This document shows, in pieces, positions 7,453 to 16,575 of a stretch of 64,000 nucleotides of DNA (position 1 is the first letter of the stretch; each line of letters starts with the position of its first letter). Position numbers and translations under genes: made by a program. A model generated the notes under the pieces. That model did not search any database. It was not told the origin of the DNA and saw only the letters and a program-made list of their open reading frames with translations. Source of the stretch: an uncultured Candidatus Melainabacteria bacterium (GTDB lineage: Bacteria > Cyanobacteriota > Vampirovibrionia > Gastranaerophilales > Gastranaerophilaceae); contig CAKVIN010000008.1 of assembly GCA_934754425.1 (NCBI GenBank), forward strand, positions 28,852 to 92,851, in the 5' to 3' direction.

Positions 7453-8376
7453 TTATCTAACAGTTGTTAAACCCATTTCTTCAAGCATTCTTTTGTCTTC
7501 TTTAGTTTCAACACCATCAGTTGTTAAATAATCACCAGCAAGAAGTCCGTTAATGCCTGCTCTCAAACCAAGTTCTTGCATTTCCTTAGACAATCTGGTT
7601 TTTCTTCCGCCTGCATATCTCAAAATAGCATTAGGAAGAACAAGTCTAAAAATGCAAATTGTTCTGATAACTTCTTCTTCTGTAATTTTATCTTCATAAC
7701 CTTCTAATGGAGTACCCTTAATCGGATTCAAAACATTTATCGGAACAGTTTTTGGATTAAGCTCAGCTAGAGAAAGCGCCATATCAATTCTGTCTTCTCT
7801 TGATTCGCCCATACCTAAAATAACACCGGTACAAGCTTCTATACCGTTTTCTTCAATCATTTTCACAGTCTTAATTCTGTCTTCAAAATCGTGTGTTGTA
7901 CAGATTTCTTTGTGGAAATTCTTTGAAGTATTAATATTGTGATTAAATCTTTCAACACCGGCTTCTTTGATTTGCTTAATTTGTTCTTCATTTAACAAGC
8001 CTAAAGATGCGCAACAGTGAATACCTTCAATTGAAGCAACAGCCTTAATCATTTCTAAGATTTTTCCAAAATCATCGCCGCCTTCACTTCTTCCGGATGT
8101 TACAATACAAAATCTTGAAGCCCCGTTTTCTTTTGCTTTAATTGCAGCTTGACGAACCTCTTCAACTTCCATCAATGGATGGCAAGAAATTTCTGCGTGG
8201 TTATGTATGCTTTGAGAACAGTATTTGCAGTTTTCACCGCATTTACCGGTTCTTGCACTAATGATAGAACAAACTTCTACTTCATTCTTAAAATGTTCCT
8301 TGGTAACTTTTTCCGCTTTAGAAATAAGCTCTTCCAAGTCCATATCATATAATTTTAATAGTTCTTCTTTATTCAT
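7453..8376 (-). CDS. bioB: Biotin synthase
   Basis: Radical-SAM enzyme inserting sulfur into dethiobiotin, the last step of biotin synthesis. 307 residues from the ATG at 8376, picked because AAAAGGA precedes it; a frame extension to 8454 runs into a repeat element. The [4Fe-4S]/SAM cysteines are C46, C50 and C53 (CGENCKYC). The YxGG-type GGRKTRLS segment and ILGMGES are present near the C-terminal half. No other bio gene is in the window, so biotin genes are dispersed. The upstream region contains a palindromic repeat. Confidence 0.95.
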   Translation of the reverse strand: MNKEELLKLYDMDLEELISKAEKVTKEHFKNEVEVCSIISARTGKCGENCKYCSQSIHNHAEISCHPLMEVEEVRQAAIKAKENGASRFCIVTSGRSEGGDDFGKILEMIKAVASIEGIHCCASLGLLNEEQIKQIKEAGVERFNHNINTSKNFHKEICTTHDFEDRIKTVKMIEENGIEACTGVILGMGESREDRIDMALSLAELNPKTVPINVLNPIKGTPLEGYEDKITEEEVIRTICIFRLVLPNAILRYAGGRKTRLSKEMQELGLRAGINGLLAGDYLTTDGVETKEDKRMLEEMGLTTVR

Positions 8377-8423
8377 AATTTTTTCCTTTTGCCCCATCAT
8401 TGGCACTAATAATTTTAATAAAA

Positions 8424-8558
8424 ACTGGATTGCCACGACTCTAACGAGTCGCACAATGACGCCTCATTTATAGTTTCACGCTACGTCATTGCGAGCGTAT
8501 TGTATTTTACATTCAGAATTTTAGCTAGTAAGTATAATATAAAGCGAAGCAATCCAGT
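8424..8558. repeat. MITE-like palindrome with ACTGGATTGC / GCAATCCAGT ends
   Basis: Terminal inverted repeats ACTGGATTGC (8424-8433) and GCAATCCAGT (8549-8558) enclose nested inverted segments CGACTC/GAGTCG and ACAATGACG/CGTCATTGCG. It fills most of the bioB-mnmA gap. The CGTCATTGCGAGCG...GCAATCCAG wording is of a kind seen as dispersed repeats in many bacteria (from memory). No coding potential. Confidence 0.7.
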
Positions 8559-8614
8559 TACTTAATTTGTAAGTCTGCTTTAAACATCTTGATTGCCACA
8601 AAATATTTTAGCCT

Positions 8615-9694
8615 TTATTCTCCAGCCTTAATAATTCCGCCACCTAAAACAACATCACCATCATACAATACAACAGACTGCCCAGGAGCAATTGATTTTT
8701 GCATATCTTCAAATACAACTTCAACTTCTCCATTTTCTAACGGTCTTGCTGTAACATTTGTAGGCTGTTGAGTTGAACGTATTTTTGCCTGACATTTAAT
8801 CTCTTTATCAAGATTTTCAATTGACAACCAGCTCATATCAAAAGCAACTAATCTATCTTTAAAAGTTTTATCCTTGAAACCAACAACAACCTCGTTTGTT
8901 TCGTTTCTTAATTCAACAACATAAAGAGGTTCTGAAGCTGCAATACCTAAACCTTTGCGCTGTCCGATTGTATAATTCCAAATGCCTTCATGTTCTCCAA
9001 GAATTTTTCCGTCTGTATCAACAATATTACCCTTTTTAGGTTCTACGTGAAGTAATTCGTTGTAATCTCCTGCATAAAAATCTTGAGAATCAGGTTTATC
9101 AGCAACTTGAAGCCCAAAACTTTTTGCTTTTTCACGAATTTCTTCTTTTGTGTAACCGCCTAGTGGTAACATGATTTTTTCAAGTTGATCTTGTCTTAAG
9201 CGATATAAGAAATATGATTGATCTTTATGAGGGCTAACTCCACGTAGAAGTTGCCATCTGCCGTTTTCACCTTTTTCAATTCTTGCATAATGACCTGTTG
9301 CGAATTTATCAAATTTAATACCATTCATTTTCGCTAAAGATGGCAAAATATCAAATTTAATAAGTGAATTGCACCAAATACAAGGGTTTGGGGTTCTACC
9401 TGCTAGATATTCTTTTTTGAAATTCTTTAAAACGATTTCATCATATTGAGCTGCGCAATCAAAAACATGGAATTCAATACCTATTTCTTCGCAAATTTTT
9501 CTGGCTGCTTCAATATCTTCTTTTTCATCAGGTCCAAGACAAGCTCCGTGTGTAGAAACTTTCATATTTTTCATAACACCCTTGTCACCCCAAATTGCCA
9601 TTGTAGCGCCAATTACATTGTGACCTGCTTCTTTTAATAATTTGGCTGTTGTAGAAGAATCAACTCCTCCTGACATTCCGACTAATATATCCAT
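8615..9694 (-). CDS. mnmA: tRNA 2-thiouridine(34) synthase, atypical active site
   Basis: Adenylates and thiolates U34 of tRNA-Lys/Glu/Gln. 359 residues, normal length. PP-loop SGGVDSS at 8-14, GHYARI at 135-140 and HKDQSYFL at 156-163 are intact. The first catalytic cysteine region reads NPCIWCN (C105, C108). At the place of the second catalytic cysteine (normally SQ-x-x-C-F) the sequence is DSQDFY (202-207), with Tyr207 for Cys. Thus the usual Cys pair is not conserved; C105/C108 may instead serve an iron-sulfur or persulfide mechanism (inference). Three bases after nadA, so co-transcribed. Confidence 0.9.
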   Translation of the reverse strand: MDILVGMSGGVDSSTTAKLLKEAGHNVIGATMAIWGDKGVMKNMKVSTHGACLGPDEKEDIEAARKICEEIGIEFHVFDCAAQYDEIVLKNFKKEYLAGRTPNPCIWCNSLIKFDILPSLAKMNGIKFDKFATGHYARIEKGENGRWQLLRGVSPHKDQSYFLYRLRQDQLEKIMLPLGGYTKEEIREKAKSFGLQVADKPDSQDFYAGDYNELLHVEPKKGNIVDTDGKILGEHEGIWNYTIGQRKGLGIAASEPLYVVELRNETNEVVVGFKDKTFKDRLVAFDMSWLSIENLDKEIKCQAKIRSTQQPTNVTARPLENGEVEVVFEDMQKSIAPGQSVVLYDGDVVLGGGIIKAGE

Positions 9695-9697
9695 AAA

Positions 9698-10606
9698 TTA
9701 AGCATTTGCTCCTATCATCATTCTATTAATACATTCGTAAGCTTTCTTTTCAACATCAGGATTTACAGTAATCTCGTGTTGTTCATCACGTAAAGCTAAA
9801 TAAATATCTTCGAGAGAATTCCATTTCATGTTTTTACAAATAATATCATCTCTAATCAGGTGGAATTCTTTTTGCGGATAATCACGTTTAAGCCTGTCAA
9901 GTACACCTTTTTCTGTCGCAATCACAAATTCTTTTTCAGAAGAATTCGTAACATAATCCATTATTTCTTTTGTAGAGCCGACAAAATCAGAAATTTCTGA
10001 AACAGAAGTGTGGCACTCCGGATGAGCAAGAATTTTTGCATTCGGATAATTTTTACGAGCTTCCGCAATATCTTCTGTTCTAATTCTTAAGTGTGTCGGA
10101 CAAAATCCGTTATATGGAATAACTTTTATATTCCCTAATTTCTTTTCTACCCATTTACCTAAATATGTATCAGGTAAGAAAAGAATTTCTTTTACTCCTA
10201 AACTTTGAACAACTTTTACGGCATTTGAACTCGTACAACAAATATCACATTCAGCCTTAACTTCTGCGGTCGAATTTATATAACAAACTGCAGGAACATT
10301 TGGATGTTTTGCTCTAAATTCTCTTAGTTGTTCTACATTAACCATATCCGCCATGAAACATCCGGAATTCATATTTGGTAATAACACTTTTTTATCAGGA
10401 TTAAGAAGCTTTGCAGATTGAGCCATAAAATGAACCCCTGCAAAAACTATAATATCAGCATTTGTTTCTTTCGCTTTTTTACTCAAATAAAATGAATCAC
10501 CAACATAGTCAGAAACTTCATCAATTTCTACCGGTTGATAACAATGAGTTAATATAATTGCATTTTTTTCTTTTTTTAATCTTTTTATTTCTTTTATGTA
10601 ATTCAT
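9698..10606 (-). CDS. nadA: Quinolinate synthase A
   Basis: Condenses iminoaspartate with dihydroxyacetone phosphate to quinolinate in NAD synthesis, using a [4Fe-4S] cluster. 302 residues from the ATG at 10606 (GGAAGG upstream). Motifs: THCYQP near residue 20, GVHFMAQSAK near 57, MNSGCFMADM, NSTAEVKAECD and LAHPECH. The cluster cysteines are candidates within these blocks. nadB and nadC are not in the window. Pairing with mnmA suggests linkage through iron-sulfur/sulfur supply (inference). A longer reading to 10783 has no ribosome-binding site. Confidence 0.95.
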   Translation of the reverse strand: MNYIKEIKRLKKEKNAIILTHCYQPVEIDEVSDYVGDSFYLSKKAKETNADIIVFAGVHFMAQSAKLLNPDKKVLLPNMNSGCFMADMVNVEQLREFRAKHPNVPAVCYINSTAEVKAECDICCTSSNAVKVVQSLGVKEILFLPDTYLGKWVEKKLGNIKVIPYNGFCPTHLRIRTEDIAEARKNYPNAKILAHPECHTSVSEISDFVGSTKEIMDYVTNSSEKEFVIATEKGVLDRLKRDYPQKEFHLIRDDIICKNMKWNSLEDIYLALRDEQHEITVNPDVEKKAYECINRMMIGANA

Positions 10607-10767
10607 AACTAACCTTCCGAATTTTATATTAACATAAAATTTCTCACATGCTACTAATTTAATTGAGATTATTGCGTATGCAGATTTGTTTATAAATTTA
10701 TTTACATTTTGTAAAAAAATACTAGCAAAAAAAATTTTTATGTGTTTTATAGAAGTAGGAAGCTTAT

Positions 10768-12165
10768 ATGAGAATAATATCAACTTTTATAAATCCTCCT
10801 ATAATACGGCTAAACGCTCTAAAAACAAAGGGTGAAGAAAATGTTGCAGTTCAAAACCGCTCTACACTTGCACCACTTGCTTGTGACACTGTTTCTTTTG
10901 GCAGAACTGCTGAAAATGCAGAAGCATTACGTCTGCTTATGCAATACGGTATACCGGATATGTATTCCGGAAAAACAATTATTGATCCCAAATTTTTAGA
11001 AAAACTTTATTCAAGACGTGCGTTTTCAAGAAACATAAGAAGTGTTGTAAAAACCCTTAAACCTTTTGAAGACAGCTTACATACAATAGAAAGACAATTC
11101 TTTTCTATTGTCAAAGGTTTTACAAAAATCAATCCTAATTATAAATTAGAAGATGTTATCCATAAAATTGCTCCGGAATATAATAGACAACTTATTGAAG
11201 TTCAACAACCGATTTTTGATGAATTGACGGAGATGTCATATTTGATGCCACCAAAACAAAAAGCAGAATTTGATTCTTTGATGGAAGTAATACATAAAAA
11301 AGTCAATTATGAGCCGATTACACAACCGTTTAGCGCAAAAGAATTTCAATACAAATTACAAAGAATTGCGGATGATAATGCAAACAAAAATAATCCTGTA
11401 GAAAATGGCATTTTGAAAAAAATGATTCAAATGGCAAAAAAAATTCCGGAAAAAACAGAGGCAGAAGTTGACGCTGCGAATATAAAATCAAGAGCCAGAA
11501 GAAATAAAAAAATAAAACAACAGCGAACTGTGATACGCAAAAGAGCAGATATTTTAACTCAAATAGAGTTATTGAGAACTGGAACTGTTTTGGAGTCAGA
11601 TAGAGATTTAACAAATTTATTTGCTCAAACTCGCTCTAAAATTTATAACATTCCTTTAGTTGTTCCATTTAATCGCAAATCTTTTATTTATGAACTTCAA
11701 AAAATCACAGATACTTTAGCTGATAAAAAATTTGCTCATTGCATGATTAAAATTGCAAGAAAACTTCCTACTTCACATGAAAACTTGGCTGCATTTGTCA
11801 TGAAATGTCAGGATTATTCATCCGATAAAATCGGATATTGTATGGTTAATGGTTCTGCCGGAAGTATAGAACACTTATTACCGTTTTCTAAAAAAGGTAA
11901 AGATTGTATAGAAAATTATGGTCTTACAACGGCTTATTATAATTCAGAACGTGGAGAACGTGCTATGGAGCAACAATTAATTTTGCATCCGGAAACATAT
12001 GAAAATTGCCAAAAACAAGTTGATAGATTGATAGAATTATGTAATAAAGGGGTATTTAAAAAAGTTGGATTATCCAAGTGTTATATTTTAAATTTTGTAA
12101 GAACAATGTACAGACTATCACCAGAGGATAATAAAATGAGATTGAATGTTGATAAATTAAAATAA
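10768..12165 (+). CDS. Unrecognised 465-residue protein with N-terminal F-centred motif
   Basis: No family recognised. It starts MRIISTFINPPIIRLN, a short variable leader, and reaches the motif TVSFGRT (F44) before a long, mostly helical, basic body. Residues 375-445 (GSAGSIEHLLPFSKKGKD, then ENYGLTTAYYNSERGERA) include an H-L-L-P-x-S stretch and an N-S-x-R-G core resembling HNH-type endonucleases (weak, inference). Ribosome-binding site AAGTAGGAAG. The leader-plus-motif layout recurs in the genes at 28330, 46375, 47978 and 55768. Divergent from nadA. Confidence 0.75.
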   Translation: MRIISTFINPPIIRLNALKTKGEENVAVQNRSTLAPLACDTVSFGRTAENAEALRLLMQYGIPDMYSGKTIIDPKFLEKLYSRRAFSRNIRSVVKTLKPFEDSLHTIERQFFSIVKGFTKINPNYKLEDVIHKIAPEYNRQLIEVQQPIFDELTEMSYLMPPKQKAEFDSLMEVIHKKVNYEPITQPFSAKEFQYKLQRIADDNANKNNPVENGILKKMIQMAKKIPEKTEAEVDAANIKSRARRNKKIKQQRTVIRKRADILTQIELLRTGTVLESDRDLTNLFAQTRSKIYNIPLVVPFNRKSFIYELQKITDTLADKKFAHCMIKIARKLPTSHENLAAFVMKCQDYSSDKIGYCMVNGSAGSIEHLLPFSKKGKDCIENYGLTTAYYNSERGERAMEQQLILHPETYENCQKQVDRLIELCNKGVFKKVGLSKCYILNFVRTMYRLSPEDNKMRLNVDKLK

Positions 12166-12190
12166 TGTAGCAGAAGTTTAAAAAATATGT

Positions 12191-12202
12191 TATTATTATA
12201 TT
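12191..12202 (+). promoter_or_regulatory. -10 box six bases before the ATG (leaderless start)
   Basis: TATTAT (12191-12196) followed by six bases then ATG at 12203, with no Shine-Dalgarno. The mRNA would start at or next to the A of the start codon. Confidence 0.5.
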
Positions 12203-13009
12203 ATGAAGTCAATAAAAGAAGTTTCGGTAGAATCAAAAATATTAAAAAGATTACAAAATCGTCCTGAATGTTTGAAGCTTGTCAATTATTTAATTAATGA
12301 TGAAGAGTTACAAGAGATGCAGGATTACGCCAATAATGTTTCAATCAAACGTCTTGGCTACAATGACCATGGCCCTGTTCATATGAGGCAAGTTACTGCA
12401 AATTCCATCAAAATGCTTAATATATTGCATGAATGTGGTATTCAAACATCATTAGAGAAAGAAGAGATTGGTACATTTGATGATAGCATGTGTGCCTTAA
12501 TTCTTGCTGGATTTATGCATGATTTGGGCATGATGATTGGTCGCCAAGGGCATGAAGAAATGTCCGTAATTTTAGCAAAGCCTATTGTTGAGCGAGCTTT
12601 GATGGAAGTTTTCCCACATGACTTACACAAAAGAGTTGTTATTCGTTCTGTTGTAATAGAAGCTATTATTGGGCACATGGCATCAAGAAAAATTCATTCA
12701 ACAGAAGCAGGAATCATCCTGATTGCCGATGGTTGTGATATGACCAAAGGTAGAGCTAGAATTCCTCTTTCGATTAACACAATGCCAAAAGTTGGTGATA
12801 TTCATAAATATTCTGCTAATGCAATCAACAGAATTAGAATTCAACACGGTGAAAGAAAGCCAATTAAGATTTCTGTCGAAATGTCAGCGGATGTTGGATT
12901 TTTCCAAGTAGAAGAAGTTTTGATTACAAAAATCGATTCTAGTCCGGCAAAACAGTTTGTGGAATTATACGCCGGTGTTGAAGGGCAAGAAGCGAAGTGT
13001 TATTTGTAG
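12203..13009 (+). CDS. HD-domain metal-dependent phosphohydrolase
   Basis: 268 residues. HD superfamily metal ligands are visible: H56 and H60 in NDHGPVHMRQV, the HD doublet 106-107 in FMHDLGM, H117 in GRQGHE, a histidine in IIGHM, and an aspartate in IADGCDMTKG. The C-terminal 70 residues form a separate beta-rich part (EMSADVGFFQVEEV). The family hydrolyses nucleotides or cyclic nucleotides; substrate not predictable. Likely leaderless. Followed by the large repeat block. Confidence 0.85.
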   Translation: MKSIKEVSVESKILKRLQNRPECLKLVNYLINDEELQEMQDYANNVSIKRLGYNDHGPVHMRQVTANSIKMLNILHECGIQTSLEKEEIGTFDDSMCALILAGFMHDLGMMIGRQGHEEMSVILAKPIVERALMEVFPHDLHKRVVIRSVVIEAIIGHMASRKIHSTEAGIILIADGCDMTKGRARIPLSINTMPKVGDIHKYSANAINRIRIQHGERKPIKISVEMSADVGFFQVEEVLITKIDSSPAKQFVELYAGVEGQEAKCYL

Positions 13010-13014
13010 GAAAT

Positions 13015-13440
13015 CGTTAAAACGTCTTTAAGTCGTTAGGTCGTTAAGACGTTAAGTTCATTTAAATTTTTTCATTTAAGCATTCGATATATATATTTTT
13101 TTTATATGAGCGCAAGCGAATTATACGAACTCAAAGACTTAACGACTTAATGCCTTAAAGACTTAAAGTTCATTTAAATTTTTTCATTTAAGCATTCGAT
13201 ATATATATTTTTTTATATGAGCGCAAGCGAATTATACGAACTTAAAGACTTAACGACTTAATGCCTTAAAGACTTAAAGTTCATTTAAATTTTTTTATTT
13301 AAAAACTCGACATATATTATATGATATATGAGCGCAAGCGAATTATACGAACTTAAAGACCTAACGTCTTAACGACTTAACGACGTTAAAACGACTTAAA
13401 GACTTAACGACGTTATAACGACTTAAAGACGTTATAACAA
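13015..13440. repeat. Tandem block of nested palindromes with AAGTTC...GAACTT core
   Basis: Nearly 430 bases without a gene. Outer arms are strings of CGACTTAA/GACTTAACG words and their complement TTAAGTCGT. Inside, three copies of an approximately 111-112 base unit begin at 13056, 13168 and 13279; each runs from GTTCATTTAAAT through ATTCGATATATA and GAGCGCAAGCGAAT to CGAACTTAAAGACTTAACG. The same core and arms occur at 27719 and 31520, so this is an amplified member of a dispersed family. No open frame. Confidence 0.8.
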
Positions 13441-13460
13441 CCTAACCACTTTTTTTGTTG

Positions 13461-13488
13461 TATAATTTTCATGTACACAAAAAGAGGA
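13461..13488 (+). promoter_or_regulatory. -10 box and ribosome-binding site of thrC-proB
   Basis: TATAAT at 13461-13466 and AGAGGA at 13483-13488, seven bases before the thrC ATG. The -35 region lies within the edge of the repeat block and is poor. Confidence 0.5.
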
Positions 13489-13495
13489 TTTAGTT

Positions 13496-14554
13496 ATGTA
13501 TTACGAAGGATTGATTAATAAGTACAGAAAATATTTGCCGGTTACGGATTCAACTCCGGTTGTTACATTGAATGAAGGTAACACACCTTTGATTAAAGCA
13601 GAAAATTTGGCTAAGAAGATTGGCTTAGAAGCAAATATTTATCTTAAATTTGAAGGATGCAATCCTACGGGTAGCTTTAAAGACCGTGGCATGACAATGG
13701 CGGTTACAAAAGCTAAAGAAGCAGGAGCTGGTGCTATAATTTGTGCTTCTACCGGTAATACATCTGCTTCTGCTGCTGCATATGGTGCAAGAGCAGGTAT
13801 AAAAACTTTTGTATTGATCCCTGATGGTTATATTGCTCTTGGAAAATTATCACAAGCAATGATGTATGGTGCAGAAATTATTGCTATTCAAGGCAATTTT
13901 GACCAAGCTTTAGACTGTGTTAGAGAAATCTCTGCAACTCATCCGATTACGTTGGTAAACTCTGTTAACCCATATAGAATTGAAGGACAAAAAACCGGCG
14001 CATTTGAAATTTGTGATGCATTAGGTAAAGCTCCTGAATATCATTTTATTCCTGTTGGAAACGCAGGTAATATTACTGCATATTGGAAAGGTTATAAGGA
14101 ATATTTTGCAGAAGGTACTATTAAAAATCTTCCTAAGATGATGGGCTTTGAGGCAGAAGGTTCTGCAGCAATCGTTAGAGGGGAAAGAATTCTTAAGCCT
14201 GAAACTTTGGCAACTGCTATCAGAATCGGTAACCCTGCAAGCTGGAAACAAGCCGAAGCTGCTAGAGATGAAAGCAAGGGTAAAATCGGTTGTGTTTCTG
14301 ATGAAAAGATTGTTGAAGCTTATAAAATGCTTGCGTCTACAGAAGGTGTTCTTTGTGAACCTGCAAGTGCGGCTTCTGTTGCGGGACTTATTCAAGCTCA
14401 TTCTCAAGGTCTTGTTGAAGCAGGAACTGATATTGTATGTATCTTGACAGGTAACGGTTTGAAAGACCCTGACAATGCAATTAAATATTCTAACGCTGAT
14501 GTTAAGAAAACATCTTCAGAGATTAATGACGTATTAAGAGCGATGGGTATTTAG
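13496..14554 (+). CDS. thrC: Threonine synthase
   Basis: PLP enzyme converting O-phosphohomoserine to threonine. 352 residues, matching the shorter (class II, plant/Bacillus-like core) form. GNTPLIKAENL near 28-38, PLP lysine K62 in GSFKDRG, CASTGNTSASAAAYGARAG near 83-100, and the glycine-rich phosphate loop PVGNAGNITAYW. Works downstream of hom, which lies elsewhere in the window. One base separates its stop from proB, so the two form an operon. Confidence 0.96.
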   Translation: MYYEGLINKYRKYLPVTDSTPVVTLNEGNTPLIKAENLAKKIGLEANIYLKFEGCNPTGSFKDRGMTMAVTKAKEAGAGAIICASTGNTSASAAAYGARAGIKTFVLIPDGYIALGKLSQAMMYGAEIIAIQGNFDQALDCVREISATHPITLVNSVNPYRIEGQKTGAFEICDALGKAPEYHFIPVGNAGNITAYWKGYKEYFAEGTIKNLPKMMGFEAEGSAAIVRGERILKPETLATAIRIGNPASWKQAEAARDESKGKIGCVSDEKIVEAYKMLASTEGVLCEPASAASVAGLIQAHSQGLVEAGTDIVCILTGNGLKDPDNAIKYSNADVKKTSSEINDVLRAMGI

Positions 14555-14555
14555 T

Positions 14556-15701
14556 ATGCAAAGAGAAGAATTTATCAACGCAAAAAGAATTGTAATCAAG
14601 CTTGGGACGAATGTTTTAAGAAATGCTGATGGTGAAGTTGCGATTTCTCGTATATATTCGTTTATTGAAGACATGTCAAAGCTTGTTAAAGAAGGAAAAG
14701 AAGTTATCTTAGTAACTTCCGGCGCTGTTGGTTTAGGAAAAAAGAAATTAAATCTTGAATCTACTGCAGAAGATGGTGTTAAACAAGCTTGTGCTGCGAT
14801 TGGACAAAGTCGCCTGATGTCTTTTTACGAAAACGGTTTTGGTATTTACGATGTTCCTGTTGCGCAAATTCTTTTGACAGAAGATGATTTTTCTCTTAGA
14901 TACAGATATTTGAGTCTTAGAACAACGCTTAATAAAATTCTTGAATTTGGTGTTGTTCCGATTATTAACCAAAATGATACGGTTTCAACGATTGAAATGA
15001 ATCCGATGATGGCAGGCATGAAAGTTTGTTTTTCTGATAATGATAAGCTTTCTGCCCTTGTTGCAAGTGAATTAGATGCGGATTTGTTGATACTTCTTTC
15101 TGATATTAACGGACTTTATACTGCAAATCCAAAAACAGACCTTAATGCAGAGTTAATCAAGGAAGTGGATTGTGTTACTGATGAAATTATGTCATTGGGT
15201 ACAGACGCTTCTGAAGGCGGACGTGGTGGCATGAGAACAAAACTTGAAGCTGCTAAACTTGTGACAAGGTTTGGTGGCAAGGTTCTTATTGCAAATGGTA
15301 AAATTCCTTATGTTATTAATAAGATTTTTAATAAAGAAGACATAGGGACGATGTTCTTGCCAACAAGTGAAAACCTTCCTGACAAAAAACGCTGGATTGG
15401 ATATGCTACAAATATTATTGGCGGCTTGGTTGTTAATAGCGGAGCTAAAAAAGCTATTTTGGAACAATGTTCAAGCCTTTTGCCGATTGGTATTGTAAAT
15501 GTTGTTAATGATTTTAATCAAGGTGAAGTAGTTTCAATTTTAGATGAAAACAATGTAGAATTCGCACGTGGAATGGTTAATTATAATTCACAAGAATGCC
15601 GTAGAATCGTTGGTTCGCATTCTAATAATATAGAAAAAATTCTTGGTTACAAAAATTATGACGCAGTAATTACAAGAGATAATATTACCGGTTTGGTTTA
15701 A
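14556..15701 (+). CDS. proB: Glutamate 5-kinase
   Basis: First step of proline synthesis. 381 residues: an amino-acid kinase domain (IVIKLGTNVL near 11-20, VTSGAVGLGKK, INQNDTVS, FSDNDKLSALVA, ASEGGRGGMRTKLEAA) followed by a C-terminal PUA domain (from about 285) seen in many ProB proteins. proA is not adjacent. Co-transcribed with thrC, an unusual pairing of threonine and proline synthesis. Confidence 0.96.
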   Translation: MQREEFINAKRIVIKLGTNVLRNADGEVAISRIYSFIEDMSKLVKEGKEVILVTSGAVGLGKKKLNLESTAEDGVKQACAAIGQSRLMSFYENGFGIYDVPVAQILLTEDDFSLRYRYLSLRTTLNKILEFGVVPIINQNDTVSTIEMNPMMAGMKVCFSDNDKLSALVASELDADLLILLSDINGLYTANPKTDLNAELIKEVDCVTDEIMSLGTDASEGGRGGMRTKLEAAKLVTRFGGKVLIANGKIPYVINKIFNKEDIGTMFLPTSENLPDKKRWIGYATNIIGGLVVNSGAKKAILEQCSSLLPIGIVNVVNDFNQGEVVSILDENNVEFARGMVNYNSQECRRIVGSHSNNIEKILGYKNYDAVITRDNITGLV

Positions 15702-15728
15702 TTGGCAGTTTATCTATAAACGTATATA

Positions 15729-16103
15729 TTATTCTTGTATATTTAGAATGCTGCCGTTTTCGTCTGAATTGACGTTGTAAGCTTGTTGTATTTTTTTAGA
15801 TTGTTGGCTCTTTCTGAGCTCCAATTGTACAGCATCCATGTTTTGTTCTAATTTTTTTATGTTTTTTAACTCTTGTTCTCTGATTTCATCAAGCAAAGTA
15901 TCTAATTCTTTTTGTTGCACAGGAGTTAGTTCCAAATAATTTCTTATGCATTTACAACTCAAAAACAATTCTTGACGATTTTTAATCATTGTAATCGCAT
16001 CGTCATAATTTTCATTTTCAAGCATTCTTGCAATATCCTCAGACCCATTTTTAAGTTGGGTATATTGCAACATTAATTGTTCAAATTGTTGTTCATCCTG
16101 CAT
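15729..16103 (-). CDS. FliT-like coiled-coil flagellar chaperone candidate
   Basis: 124 residues from the ATG at 16103, which overlaps the fliS end by 11 bases. The protein is nearly all helix (QLMLQYTQLKNGSEDIARML, then KNRQELFLSCKCIRNYLELT, then a long coiled coil). FliT or FlgN-type export chaperones are short helical proteins encoded after FliS, so position and size support that role; sequence similarity alone is weak. Third gene of a flaG-fliS operon. Confidence 0.6.
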   Translation of the reverse strand: MQDEQQFEQLMLQYTQLKNGSEDIARMLENENYDDAITMIKNRQELFLSCKCIRNYLELTPVQQKELDTLLDEIREQELKNIKKLEQNMDAVQLELRKSQQSKKIQQAYNVNSDENGSILNIQE

Positions 16104-16575
16104 TTTCGTTATCCTTATTTTGAATTGGATGTTCTGATGTTGATTGTGATGGCATTTCATTCATGGCTTCTTCTAATGTCACCGTTCCATTTTGAATTTC
16201 TATGGCTTTTTGAAATCCCCATCTGATGTTTGTAATATCTGTAATTACTTCATCAATCTTTGATACGTTACGTTGTACATTTGCTTTTATTAAATTCATA
16301 GCCATTCTGTTGTAAAGTCTGAATAGTTGTTTAGAAACATCGTTGCCGTTTTCTAAATCAATAGTGCGCATTAATTCTCTAATAATTTTTCTTGCGCCAT
16401 CTATATTTTTAGCACGTTCTTGAAGGTTGTTTTCATTAATTGCATTTTTTGCTTTTTGTAAAAATTGCAAGGCACCATCAAATAACATTATCATTAATTT
16501 TTCCGGCGTTGCGGTGTTAACATTATTTGCTTGGTATTGTTTTATGTATTTGTTGTATGGATTTATTGGCGGCAT
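16093..16575 (-). CDS. fliS: Flagellar export chaperone FliS
   Basis: Binds the C-terminal helix of flagellin and prevents premature polymerisation. 160 residues. N-terminal NPYNKYIKQYQANNVNTATP, then PEKLMIMLFDGALQFLQKA (FliS hallmark ML[FY]DGA) and a helical bundle to about residue 130, followed by a polar tail. One base after the flaG-like gene. Confidence 0.93.
   Translation of the reverse strand: MPPINPYNKYIKQYQANNVNTATPEKLMIMLFDGALQFLQKAKNAINENNLQERAKNIDGARKIIRELMRTIDLENGNDVSKQLFRLYNRMAMNLIKANVQRNVSKIDEVITDITNIRWGFQKAIEIQNGTVTLEEAMNEMPSQSTSEHPIQNKDNENAG

Noticed and set aside
13015..13440. CRISPR array
   Set aside because: Units of about 111 bp repeat in full, spacers are not unique, arms are palindromic words, and no cas genes adjoin.
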